From Bacteroidetes bacterium GWE2_42_24 (GTDB taxonomy: Bacteria; Bacteroidota; Bacteroidia; Bacteroidales; TTA-H9), in the NCBI GenBank assembly GCA_001768515.1, contig MEOA01000005.1, positions 1-64,000 on the forward strand: 64,000 nt of DNA, written 5' to 3'. The position numbers were made by a program, and so were the translations under genes. The notes beneath the pieces are model-generated. The model saw nothing but the letters and a program-made list of their open reading frames with translations. It ran no database searches and was not told where the DNA came from. The stretch's first letter is position 1. Each line of letters opens with the position of its first letter. Below are positions 17,230 through 25,741 of the stretch, in pieces.

Positions 17230-17851
17230 ATCGCTTTTCATGCCCTATTGAAGTGGTTGGTCCATGACCAGGAAAGACAGTGGTATGTTCAGGCAGTGCG
17301 AAAAGTTCTTTCTGTATGGATTCAGCAAGTGTCTGAAAATCACCTGTTGGTAAATCAGTACGGCCAATACTTTCACGAAAGAGAACATCGCCCGCAAACA
17401 CGACCCCTTCTTTCTCACAATAAAGGCAAATACTTCCATCAGCATGTCCTGGTGTGTACAGAACTTTCAATTCCGACTGTCCCACTGAAATAATATCACC
17501 TCCTGAAAGCCATTCTGTTGGCGAAAAATCACTTTCAATCTTTACTCCAAAAATTCCGGCCTGAGCTGCTACCTGATTTATGAATCCCACCCCCCCTCTG
17601 TGAGCCAGGATGGGCAGATCAAACATACTGCGAAAAAGATTAATCCCAATAACATGATCAAAATGATAATGGGTAATAATCAATGATTTTAACCTTAGAT
17701 TATTCTTTTCAAGCAGTGTGCTGATCTCCGACCATTCTTTCATGTTATGAAAAGTTGCATCAATTAGGACACAACAGCCTGATGGATCAGAAAACAGGTA
17801 TGTATTTGCCTGATAAGGATTACAGGGGAATGAAAAAATGGCCATAAGCAT
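17213..17851 (-). CDS. Metallo-beta-lactamase-fold hydrolase (glyoxalase II-like)
   Basis: 212 residues (ATG at 17851; the ATG at 17845 is an equal candidate). The metal motif THYHFDHVIG is at about 60-69, later histidines are in YTPGHADGS, the bridging aspartate in FAGDVLF and the last histidine in VFPGHGPTT. GRTDLPTGD is typical of the hydroxyacylglutathione hydrolase/persulfide dioxygenase branch, but the family is broad and the substrate is unknown. It is convergent with the glycosyltransferase gene and overlaps it by 17 bases. A -7 box lies at 17868-17875. Confidence 0.85.
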   Translation of the reverse strand: MLMAIFSFPCNPYQANTYLFSDPSGCCVLIDATFHNMKEWSEISTLLEKNNLRLKSLIITHYHFDHVIGINLFRSMFDLPILAHRGGVGFINQVAAQAGIFGVKIESDFSPTEWLSGGDIISVGQSELKVLYTPGHADGSICLYCEKEGVVFAGDVLFRESIGRTDLPTGDFQTLAESIQKELFALPEHTTVFPGHGPTTSIGHEKRFNPFL

Positions 17852-17867
17852 ATAGTAATTAAGTTTG

Positions 17868-17875
17868 CAAAACTA
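17868..17875 (-). promoter_or_regulatory. -7 element of the metallo-hydrolase gene
   Basis: TAGTTTTG on the minus strand fits TAnnTTTG, 16 bases before the 17851 start. No clear -33 element. Confidence 0.4.
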
Positions 17876-18074
17876 CAAAATGAACAGTATCCCCAGCCGT
17901 TGTAGGATGGTAAAAAGATACGATTCCTAATCCCCAAGGATGCAACATCATATAGAAATTGTTAATAACTATTGAAAACTTTCCTCAAAAAACAATCATT
18001 GTAACGCGTTAAATTTCAATAATTTCAAGTTAACAATCTGATAATGATTCCAACCTTTTCCGCTTGTTAATGGT

Positions 18075-18082
18075 TAATTTTG
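18075..18082 (+). promoter_or_regulatory. -7 element of the TauE/SafE gene
   Basis: TAATTTTG fits TAnnTTTG, 18 bases before the ATG at 18101. The -33 region has no clean TTG at the usual spacing. Confidence 0.45.
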
Positions 18083-18100
18083 CAACATTAAAAAAACGGT

Positions 18101-18472
18101 ATGGATTTACTAACTTTTGTACTTCTTGTGCTCATCGGTCTGGTAGCAGGCCTGTTTTCGGGATTGGTCGGTCTGGGAGGTGGCATTATAATTATTCCGG
18201 CTCTGGTTTTTTTATTGGGAGTTAATCAAGTAACAGCACAAGGAACCAGTCTTGCGCTGATGCTTCCACCAATTGGGTTACTGGCAGCCATCAATTATTA
18301 CCGATCAGGCGCAATCAACATCACCTACGCCATAATAATTGCATCAGCCTTCTTTATCGGGGGTTATTTTGGATCAAAAGTCGCCGTTAGCCTGCCGGAA
18401 ACCATCGTTCGAAGGGTGTTTGCGGCCTTCATGATACTTATGGGCATCAAAATGTTGTTCGGAGGTAAATAG
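18101..18472 (+). CDS. Half-size TauE/SafE-family membrane transporter
   Basis: 123 residues, about half the length of a standard TauE/SafE (sulfite exporter) protein. It contains the N-terminal repeat of the family: GLVAGLFSGLVGLGGGIIIIP at about 13-33, and QGTSLALMLPPIG at about 47-59. Four membrane spans can be drawn, ending in MILMGIKMLFGGK. Full-length members carry two such repeats, so this protein would have to dimerise or pair with another half. No second half is seen nearby. The next gene starts 1 base after the stop. The substrate is unknown (organosulfur compounds or sulfite in characterised relatives). Confidence 0.85.
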   Translation: MDLLTFVLLVLIGLVAGLFSGLVGLGGGIIIIPALVFLLGVNQVTAQGTSLALMLPPIGLLAAINYYRSGAINITYAIIIASAFFIGGYFGSKVAVSLPETIVRRVFAAFMILMGIKMLFGGK

Positions 18473-18473
18473 T

Positions 18474-18917
18474 ATGGAAACATCAGCAATGGATCAACGA
18501 ATTGTTGAGTTTATCAGCAAACATCACCTGCTTACCCTGACCACATCTGCCAGTAATCAACCATGGGCTGCATCCTGCTTTTATGCATGGTCTGATACAG
18601 AACAAGTCTTCATTATTACTTCAGATCTATCAACGCGGCATGGAGGAGAAGCATCCCTAAATCCAATTGTAGCCGGAACAATAGCATGGGAAACAAAATT
18701 AATTGGCAGAATTCAGGGCATACAGTTCACAGGAAGGATGACGGCCTGCGAAGGGAAGTCATTCGATTTTGCCAAAAAAACCTATCTGAAACGTTTCCCG
18801 ATAGCCCGTCTGATGGAGACTCACCTATGGCTTATCAAACCTGTTTACATAAAAATGACGCACAACCAATTAGGTTTTGGAACGAAACTTATTTGGGAAA
18901 GACCACCAACATCTTAA
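18474..18917 (+). CDS. YhbP-like flavin-binding split-barrel protein
   Basis: 147 residues. The fold resembles pyridoxamine 5'-phosphate oxidase. It reads FISKHHLLTLTTSASNQPWAA near the N-terminus (strand pair with the PWAA turn), then CFYAWSDTEQVFIITSDLST, and IQGIQFTGRM, which is the pattern of the YhbP/UPF0306 branch. These proteins may bind FMN; no reaction is established for this group. It starts 1 base after the TauE/SafE stop, so the two are co-expressed. A second ATG (residue 6) is possible. Confidence 0.75.
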   Translation: METSAMDQRIVEFISKHHLLTLTTSASNQPWAASCFYAWSDTEQVFIITSDLSTRHGGEASLNPIVAGTIAWETKLIGRIQGIQFTGRMTACEGKSFDFAKKTYLKRFPIARLMETHLWLIKPVYIKMTHNQLGFGTKLIWERPPTS

Positions 18918-19153
18918 GTTGATATTCAGTGACAATAAAAGGCCAGACAACTGGAAAAACAATAAGCTTTTCTGGCTGTAAAAACTTATCAACCCCCAAA
19001 ATAGTTAAAAATCAAATTGTTCCTTTAAATTGTTAATAAATTGTCCTTAGTTTAATTCCCTGTTCGTTGTACCTTGTGTTGCTTTTCTCTTCAAAAGTTT
19101 TTTATAACAAATCACGCTTTTCCAACTGATTAACCCAATAAACCCTCGTTACC

Positions 19154-21907
19154 ATGAAGAGTGTTGAACCCATAGGTACCCCAGAGATCACAGGACAAAA
19201 AAAAGAAGTTACACCTTACGAAGACATACTCCAAAAGAGGATTTCTTCAAAGCCAAGAAACATTCAAATGATAGACCTTTTTGAAGATTATCTGGAAGAA
19301 ATTAAAACCGAAACCTACGAGATTGAACTCAGCATGGAAGAATTAAATGAACCCACAGAAGAGATGAGCGTTAAACCTAAGGCGGCCCATCTCTACAGCC
19401 ACGAGGAGGCGACAGCCAGAAGTACTGTCTATTTTAAAGGTGATACTCTTGCCGCCAATGTATGGGTGAGCAAGTACGCCCTGAAAGACAGCGATGGCAA
19501 CCTCTATGAAGTCACACCCGACGATATGCACTGGCGTATAGCCAATGAAGTGCACCGTATCGAAAAACGCTACCCCAACCCACTGTCTGCCTTCGAAGTA
19601 TATGAACTTTTGAAAGATTTCAAATACATCATCCCTCAGGGAAGTCCGATGGCAGGTATCGGTAACGATATTCAGGTCGGTTCCTTGTCAAATTGCTTTG
19701 TAATCGGAAATGAACCGGCAGCAGACTCCTATGGCGGGATAATGCGTACCGATCAAGAACAGGTTCAACTCATGAAACGCCGTGGAGGTGTCGGACACGA
19801 CCTCTCACACATCCGCCCTAAAGGCAGCCCCGTTAAAAATACTGCACTTACAAGTACCGGCATCGTTCCTTTCATGGAACGCTTCTCTAATTCTACACGT
19901 GAAGTCGCTCAGGATGGCAGAAGGGGCGCTCTGATGCTCTCTATTTCGGTAAAACATCCTGATGCCGGTGATTTCATCGATGCCAAGTTAGAAACAGGCA
20001 AAGTAACAGGTGCGAATATATCAGTAAAAATTACTGACGATTTTATGCAGGCTGTAATTAACAACACTGAATTCGTTCAACAGTATCCGGTTGACAGCCC
20101 AAACCCCAAATTCACAAAAAAAATCAACGCAAGGGATCTGTGGGATAAAATCATCCACAATGCATGGAAGTCGGCCGAACCTGGCGTTCTCTTCTGGGAT
20201 ACTGTCATTCGTGAATCGGTACCCGACAGCTATGCCGATAGTGGATTTCGTACCGTCTCAACCAATCCGTGTGGTGAAATTCCCCTCTGCCCATACGACA
20301 GCTGCCGGCTTTTGGCAATCAACCTGTTCAACTACGTAGATAAACCCTTCACCCCCGAAGCTTCCTTTAACATGCCTCTCTTTAAAGAGCATGTAAATAA
20401 AGCACAAAGAATGATGGATGATCTCATCGACCTTGAACTGGAGAAAATTGACGTTATCGTTAAAAAAATTAATGATGACCCCGAAGACCCCGAAACCAAA
20501 CGGATTGAATACAGCCTGTGGCAAAATATAAAACGTAAGGCAGTTGAAGGCCGTCGTACAGGTTTCGGCATCACTGCCGAAGGCGACATGCTGGCCGCGT
20601 TGGGTCTTCGCTATGGATCAGATGAAGCTATCGATTTCTCAGTCGGCATCCATAAGACCCTCGCAATCGAAGCCTACCGCTCATCAGTCCAACTGGCGAG
20701 AGAACGTGGTTCTTTCTCCATCTATGATGCAGAAAAGGAAATAAACAATCCGTTCATCAACCGTATACGTCAAGCTGATCCTGAATTGTACCATAATATG
20801 ATTAGATTCGGTCGACGCAATGTAGCCCTGCTCACCATAGCACCCACCGGAAGTGTCAGCATCCTTACCCAAACCACTTCGGGCATTGAACCAGTGTTTA
20901 TGATTAACTACAAACGACGCCGTAAGGTGAATCCAAATGACAAAAATGTGGTCATCAGTTTCACCGACGAAGTAGGCGATACATGGGAGGAATACAATGT
21001 TTTCCATCCACAGTTCCTTAATTACCTCACCATTAACGGATATGATCTCGATGCAGTTATTAAGTATTCTGATGAACAACTCAACCCGATCATAGAGGCC
21101 TCACCATATTTTAAAGCTACTGCAAACGATGTTGACTGGGTTGCAAAGGTTCACATGCAGGGTGCTGTCCAGAAATGGGTTGACCATTCCATTAGTGTTA
21201 CTGTGAATGTGCCTACTGAAACAAAACAGGAACTGATTGGCGAGATATACAAAACCGCATGGGAAAGCGGTTGTAAGGGTATGACAGTCTACCGTGACGG
21301 TTCAAGATCAGGTGTTCTGGTTTCAGCCGACAAAAAGGATGAAAAACCAATCATCAGGGAAACCAATGCCCCTCCCAGGCCCAAGGTACTCGAAGCTGAA
21401 GTAGTGCGTTTCCAGAACGATTATGAAAAATGGGTTGCCGTCGTCGGAATCTATGAAGGTCGTCCTTACGAAATATTCACCGGAAAAGAAGAAGGTTTCT
21501 ACGCTCCCCGCTGGGTTACCAGAGGGTGGGTAATTAAGAGCCGCACTGAGGATGGCATCTCACGATACGATTTCCAGTTCGCTGACAAGGAAGGCTATAA
21601 AACAACCATGGAAGGGCTTTCCCGCATGTTCGAGATCGAATACTGGAACTATGCAAAACTCATTAGTGGAATCCTGCGGCATGGCATGCCACTCCCTAAT
21701 GTTGTTGAACTTGTATCCAAACTCAGCTTTACATCCGACTCTATCAACACGTGGAAAGCAGGAGTAGAACGCGCTCTGAAAAAATTCATTCCAGATGGGA
21801 CAAAACCATCTAAAGCACATTGCCCGTCATGCGACCATCCAGATGGACTAGTCTATCAGGAAGGTTGTTTGACATGCAAAAACTGTGGTTATTCAAAGTG
21901 CGGTTAA
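19154..21907 (+). CDS. nrdJ: Adenosylcobalamin-dependent ribonucleotide reductase (class II)
   Basis: 917 residues. Reduces ribonucleotides to deoxyribonucleotides using a thiyl radical made from adenosylcobalamin, so it works with or without oxygen. Key residues are visible: redox cysteine C181 (SNCFVI); N371, C373 and E375 in NPCGE (C373 is the likely thiyl radical site); and C384 as the second redox cysteine. The 11-residue step between C373 and C384 equals that in Thermotoga NrdJ. The first 80 residues are a family-variable acidic extension. The C-terminus has a CPSC...CLTCKNC...C cluster, likely zinc-binding, with the shuttle cysteines. Monocistronic, with its own terminator. Confidence 0.95.
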   Translation: MKSVEPIGTPEITGQKKEVTPYEDILQKRISSKPRNIQMIDLFEDYLEEIKTETYEIELSMEELNEPTEEMSVKPKAAHLYSHEEATARSTVYFKGDTLAANVWVSKYALKDSDGNLYEVTPDDMHWRIANEVHRIEKRYPNPLSAFEVYELLKDFKYIIPQGSPMAGIGNDIQVGSLSNCFVIGNEPAADSYGGIMRTDQEQVQLMKRRGGVGHDLSHIRPKGSPVKNTALTSTGIVPFMERFSNSTREVAQDGRRGALMLSISVKHPDAGDFIDAKLETGKVTGANISVKITDDFMQAVINNTEFVQQYPVDSPNPKFTKKINARDLWDKIIHNAWKSAEPGVLFWDTVIRESVPDSYADSGFRTVSTNPCGEIPLCPYDSCRLLAINLFNYVDKPFTPEASFNMPLFKEHVNKAQRMMDDLIDLELEKIDVIVKKINDDPEDPETKRIEYSLWQNIKRKAVEGRRTGFGITAEGDMLAALGLRYGSDEAIDFSVGIHKTLAIEAYRSSVQLARERGSFSIYDAEKEINNPFINRIRQADPELYHNMIRFGRRNVALLTIAPTGSVSILTQTTSGIEPVFMINYKRRRKVNPNDKNVVISFTDEVGDTWEEYNVFHPQFLNYLTINGYDLDAVIKYSDEQLNPIIEASPYFKATANDVDWVAKVHMQGAVQKWVDHSISVTVNVPTETKQELIGEIYKTAWESGCKGMTVYRDGSRSGVLVSADKKDEKPIIRETNAPPRPKVLEAEVVRFQNDYEKWVAVVGIYEGRPYEIFTGKEEGFYAPRWVTRGWVIKSRTEDGISRYDFQFADKEGYKTTMEGLSRMFEIEYWNYAKLISGILRHGMPLPNVVELVSKLSFTSDSINTWKAGVERALKKFIPDGTKPSKAHCPSCDHPDGLVYQEGCLTCKNCGYSKCG

Positions 21908-21925
21908 CCCATAACTAAACCTGAG

Positions 21926-21958
21926 AAAAGCCCCCTGACAATTAATCAGGGGGCTTTT
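21926..21958 (+). terminator. Terminator of nrdJ
   Basis: Perfect 13-bp stem (AAAAGCCCCCTGA with TCAGGGGGCTTTT), 7-base loop, followed by CTATTC. Lies 19 bases after the nrdJ stop. Confidence 0.92.
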
Positions 21959-22428
21959 CTATTCACGGCAATTTGCTGGCTGGGATAGCACATCATAAAG
22001 TTATATTAGTAACAAATACCTTCCGGAAAAGAATTACTCTTGAAAACGCCAACCTTATAATCTACTAACGAGTTATACATTTTAACATTAAACGTCAATG
22101 TATGGTTGAGCAACATTAAAACTCGTCTTCCTGCTCCGTATACAGCTCTATCTTCAAGAAAGCACAACCTAAGAACGAGGCTTTTAATTTTGTAACAGCT
22201 ATAAAAGTATGCTAAAAATGTACTGTAACAGATAGATATTTAAAACAATACGACTAAGCTAATTCCTTCCCTCCCAACTTCATTCTGTGTGTACTGCGTA
22301 TCAATTCAATCAATATGAACAACCAAAATCTCACGTCATCGTATCATTATTTAACACATATTCTTTCCTACATTCATAAACAAGAAGGGCAGCCAATTTT
22401 ATACACTACCTGACATTTAAAGGATACG
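21959..22428. other. Intergenic region upstream of mutA
   Basis: 470 bases without an open frame of note. I looked for a cobalamin riboswitch because nrdJ and mutA both need B12, and found no B12-box-like sequence or GC-rich fold. The stretch is AT-rich and unstructured by eye. Its right end meets a palindrome and the mutA promoter. Confidence 0.5.
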
Positions 22429-22447
22429 GTTCAATCTTGGATTGAAC
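22429..22447. promoter_or_regulatory. Perfect palindrome over the mutA -33 region
   Basis: GTTCAATC-TTG-GATTGAAC: 8-bp arms around a 3-base centre. The central TTG is the best -33 element for the promoter that reads into mutA. This is the size and place of an operator for a dimeric regulator, which would block polymerase when bound. No regulator gene is adjacent. Confidence 0.55.
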
Positions 22448-22468
22448 TGTAAATAAATAGTACCTTTG
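22437..22468 (+). promoter_or_regulatory. mutA operon promoter
   Basis: TTG at 22437-22439, a 21-base spacer, then TACCTTTG at 22461-22468. The transcript would start near 22475, about 44 bases before the mutA ATG. Confidence 0.65.
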
Positions 22469-22518
22469 CCGATATTTTCGAAAGACTGAAAATCGATTGT
22501 CACAAAACTGAACACAAG

Positions 22519-24426
22519 ATGGACACAAAAAAATCATCCGACACCAAAGAGAAGCTGTTCAACGAGTTCCCCCCGGTTTCGACCGAAGCCTGGGAAAAAG
22601 TAATTACAGAAGATCTCAAAGGAGCAGATTATGCTAAAAAGCTAATCTGGAAAACAGATGAAGGCCTCAGCATCAAACCATATTACCGGGCTGAAGACCT
22701 GGCCAATATTCCTTATACCAAGAGCCAGCCCGGAGAATTTCCTTTTATCCGCGGGAACAAGACCAACAACAACGACTGGTTCGTCAGGCAGGATATCAAT
22801 GTAACATCAGGCTCTTTCGCTGATGCCAACTTTAAAGCCGTCGATCTTCTTACAAAAGGAATAAATTCGATCGGTTTTCTTATTGATCCTCAAGCCGTGA
22901 TTACACTTGAAGATTTCAGGGCTCTGCTAAAAAACATTCCCCTGCAAAATACCGAAATCAACTTTACGGCACCTCATCAAACAGCCGCCATCATTGAGTT
23001 TTTCCTAGGCTACATCAAAGAAACCAACGTTGAGAACAATAACATTAAAGGCTCGGTTGGTTATGGCCCTCTGGCTCACTTAACAAGCAATGGCTTCATC
23101 TGCGAAAAGCATGACAACAGTCACTATGCTTTCGATCGCTGCTGCGATTTTATAAAAGCAACTGCGGCATTTGACAACCTGAGAGCCATCGATATCGACG
23201 GCCTCTCTTTTAGTAATGCAGGAGCGACGGCTGTGCAAGAACTCGCCTTTACCCTTTCACAAGGCGTTGAATACCTCAACCAACTCACCGAAAGAGGACT
23301 TAAGATCAACGAAATAACAAACAAACTAAGGTTTAACTTTGGTGTTGGTCCAAATTATTTTATGGAAATAGCCAAGATACGGGCTGCCCGATTACTGTGG
23401 GCCAATATCGTGTCTTCGTTTGGTGTCAGTACAGACAAGGCCTGCCGTATGAATATCCACACCACTACCAGCAGTTGGAATTCAACGCTATACGATCCTT
23501 ATGTAAACCTGCTCAGAACCACTACGGAAAGTATGTCAGCCGTGACAGCCGGTACCGATAGTCACACCATACTGCCGTTCGATAATGCTTTCGGTAAAAC
23601 CACCGATTTCTCAGAAAGGATTGCCCGCAACCAGCAACTGATCTTAAAGGAAGAATCGAACTTTGATAAACTGATAGATCCGGCTGCCGGTTCTTATTAC
23701 ATAGAAAACATCACTGCCAGTCTGGCCGCTGAAGCCTGGAAATTATTCATGAAGACTGAAGAAGAAGGCGGTTTTTTAAATGCATTCATTAAAGGCTATA
23801 TTCAGGATCAGATTGAAGCAACAGCACAGAAACGTGATATGGCCCTGGCCACACGCCGCGACATTCTACTGGGAACCAACCAGTATCCTAACTTCACCGA
23901 AAAGATGTCGCACGAACTCAGCGATAACCTTCTGAACCCCGTTAACGAACATCTTCCGGAAGCCATCGCGAGACCCTTAAGAATCTACCGTGGTTCTATG
24001 GCCTTCGAAGCCTTACGTTACCGCACCGACAAGTTTGCCGAAGCCAACCACCGCCCCAAAGCCTATATGCTCACCATTGGAAACTTTGGAATGCGCAAGG
24101 CCAGAGCTCAGTTTGCCTGTAATTTCTTTGCCTGCGCGGGCTTTGAAGTCATCGACAATAATGGCTTTAAAACACCTGCCGACGGCGCTGAAGCCGCACT
24201 TAAAGCCAAAGCTGATATCACGGTAATTTGCTCATCGGATGACGAATACACAACCCTTGCTCCTGAAATCGCCGAAAGGTTAGCTGGAAAGAGCATCGTG
24301 GTTATTGCCGGGAATCCGCCATCGGCCGATGAACTCAAAGCTAAAGGGATCAAACACTTTATCCACGTGAAATCAAATCTGCTGGAAACCCTCAGGGCGT
24401 TTCAGACTGAAGCCGGAATCGTGTAA
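22519..24426 (+). CDS. mutA: Methylmalonyl-CoA mutase, small (beta) subunit
   Basis: 635 residues. Non-catalytic partner of MutB in the heterodimeric B12 enzyme that interconverts succinyl-CoA and methylmalonyl-CoA, the key step to propionate in many Bacteroidota. The N-terminal two thirds is the mutase TIM barrel (for example FNFGVGPNYFMEIAKIRAARL at about 272-292). The C-terminal part has a B12-domain-like fold, but at the cobalt-ligand position it reads GNFGMRKARAQF and lacks the DxHxxG histidine, as expected for a small subunit. It is separated from mutB by an arginine deiminase gene. Its promoter carries a palindrome. Confidence 0.94.
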   Translation: MDTKKSSDTKEKLFNEFPPVSTEAWEKVITEDLKGADYAKKLIWKTDEGLSIKPYYRAEDLANIPYTKSQPGEFPFIRGNKTNNNDWFVRQDINVTSGSFADANFKAVDLLTKGINSIGFLIDPQAVITLEDFRALLKNIPLQNTEINFTAPHQTAAIIEFFLGYIKETNVENNNIKGSVGYGPLAHLTSNGFICEKHDNSHYAFDRCCDFIKATAAFDNLRAIDIDGLSFSNAGATAVQELAFTLSQGVEYLNQLTERGLKINEITNKLRFNFGVGPNYFMEIAKIRAARLLWANIVSSFGVSTDKACRMNIHTTTSSWNSTLYDPYVNLLRTTTESMSAVTAGTDSHTILPFDNAFGKTTDFSERIARNQQLILKEESNFDKLIDPAAGSYYIENITASLAAEAWKLFMKTEEEGGFLNAFIKGYIQDQIEATAQKRDMALATRRDILLGTNQYPNFTEKMSHELSDNLLNPVNEHLPEAIARPLRIYRGSMAFEALRYRTDKFAEANHRPKAYMLTIGNFGMRKARAQFACNFFACAGFEVIDNNGFKTPADGAEAALKAKADITVICSSDDEYTTLAPEIAERLAGKSIVVIAGNPPSADELKAKGIKHFIHVKSNLLETLRAFQTEAGIV

Positions 24427-24453
24427 TCTAACACAACTTTACCGGTCTACCTT

Positions 24454-25719
24454 ATGAACGATAAAATAGAAATACAAGTAAACTCAGAAATCGGCAAACT
24501 CAACGGCGTAATATTACATACTCCGGGGGCAGAAATTGAGAACATGACCCCAAGAAATGCCGAAAGGGCGCTTTACAGCGACATCCTGAATCTGGCTATT
24601 GCCTCGAAAGAATATGCCCAGATGGAAGGAGTCCTGAATAAAATCAGCCACACATTTCAGGTAAAGGATCTCCTCAGCGAGACCCTGAAAAATGAGAAAG
24701 TAAGGATGAATTTTATTCAAAAAATCTGTCAACACGACAAGGTGCATCATATTGAGAATTACCTCAACACCTTGAATGCAAAAGAGCTCACCGACTCAGT
24801 GATTGAAGGCGTGGTAATGAAAAAGGATAACCTGACCCGCTTCCTCGACAAAGAAAGGTATGAAGTAAGGCCATTGCACAACTTTTTCTTTACGCGCGAT
24901 TCGGCCATCAGTATTGGCAATAAAGTACTCATTGCCCGGATGGCAAATCAGGTTAGGGTTCATGAAGCCCTAATTATGGAAACCATTTTCAACTACCACC
25001 CCAGAATCAACGCGCAAACCATCAACTGCACCGACTCCGCCAACCTTCAGGAGAGCATTACATTCGAAGGTGGCGATATCCTCGTTGCCAGTGGCGACAC
25101 CTTGATTATCGGACTTAGCGGACGGACGACCTCTCAGGGAATTGACAGAATGCTGGAATGTATCAGAAGCAAGGAAATCATCAAACACGTTTTGATACAA
25201 GAACTTCCTTTGAAGCCTGAATCATTCATTCACCTTGACATGGTATTCACCTTTCTTGACCGGGATCAATGCATGATCTATGAACCAGTAGTGATGAACA
25301 CCAACCGGTTTCTTACAATTCACATTGAACTCGACAATGGTGCAGTTAAATCCATCACTGAAGAGAAAAACCTTCTGACTGCTCTCCGTCAGCTTGGAAT
25401 CGACCTTGAACCCGTGGCCTGCGGTGGAAACACCGGCGACAGCTACATCCAGGAAAGAGAACAGTGGCACAGTGGCGCTAATTTCTTTGCCTTTGCTCCG
25501 GGGAAAATTATCGGCTACGAGCGAAACGTATATACAATCGAGAACCTTAATCATAATGGCTACGAAATTATTAAAGCCAATGAAGTAATCGAGGGTCTGA
25601 AAAACCCGGATGACTATAAGAAATGTGTTGTCACCATCGAAGGATCTGAATTATCGAGAGGTGGCGGAGGTGGTCGTTGTATGACCATGCCCGTTAACCG
25701 CGATCCATTTGAATGGTAA
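24454..25719 (+). CDS. arcA: Arginine deiminase
   Basis: 421 residues. Hydrolyses arginine to citrulline and ammonia. All signature parts are present: FTRD at 146-149, FEGGD at 204-208, HLDM at 260-263 (general acid/base histidine), and the nucleophilic cysteine in GGGGGRCM (C409) near the C-terminus. The family usually has GGPRCM, and here the proline is glycine. It starts 27 bases after mutA and ends 22 before mutB on the same strand, inside the mutase operon. No arcB, arcC or arcD neighbours are present, so the downstream route of citrulline cannot be read here. Confidence 0.93.
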   Translation: MNDKIEIQVNSEIGKLNGVILHTPGAEIENMTPRNAERALYSDILNLAIASKEYAQMEGVLNKISHTFQVKDLLSETLKNEKVRMNFIQKICQHDKVHHIENYLNTLNAKELTDSVIEGVVMKKDNLTRFLDKERYEVRPLHNFFFTRDSAISIGNKVLIARMANQVRVHEALIMETIFNYHPRINAQTINCTDSANLQESITFEGGDILVASGDTLIIGLSGRTTSQGIDRMLECIRSKEIIKHVLIQELPLKPESFIHLDMVFTFLDRDQCMIYEPVVMNTNRFLTIHIELDNGAVKSITEEKNLLTALRQLGIDLEPVACGGNTGDSYIQEREQWHSGANFFAFAPGKIIGYERNVYTIENLNHNGYEIIKANEVIEGLKNPDDYKKCVVTIEGSELSRGGGGGRCMTMPVNRDPFEW

Positions 25720-25741
25720 AAATCAGAGAAAATTAACTCAC

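Noticed and set aside
18918..19153. NrdR boxes before the ribonucleotide reductase gene.
   Set aside because: No ACACnATATATnGTGT-type repeats are seen. A TACCTTGTG sequence near 19070 only partly resembles a -7 box.
21959..22518. A cobalamin riboswitch upstream of mutA.
   Set aside because: No B12-box-like sequence and no GC-rich fold; the region is unstructured by eye.
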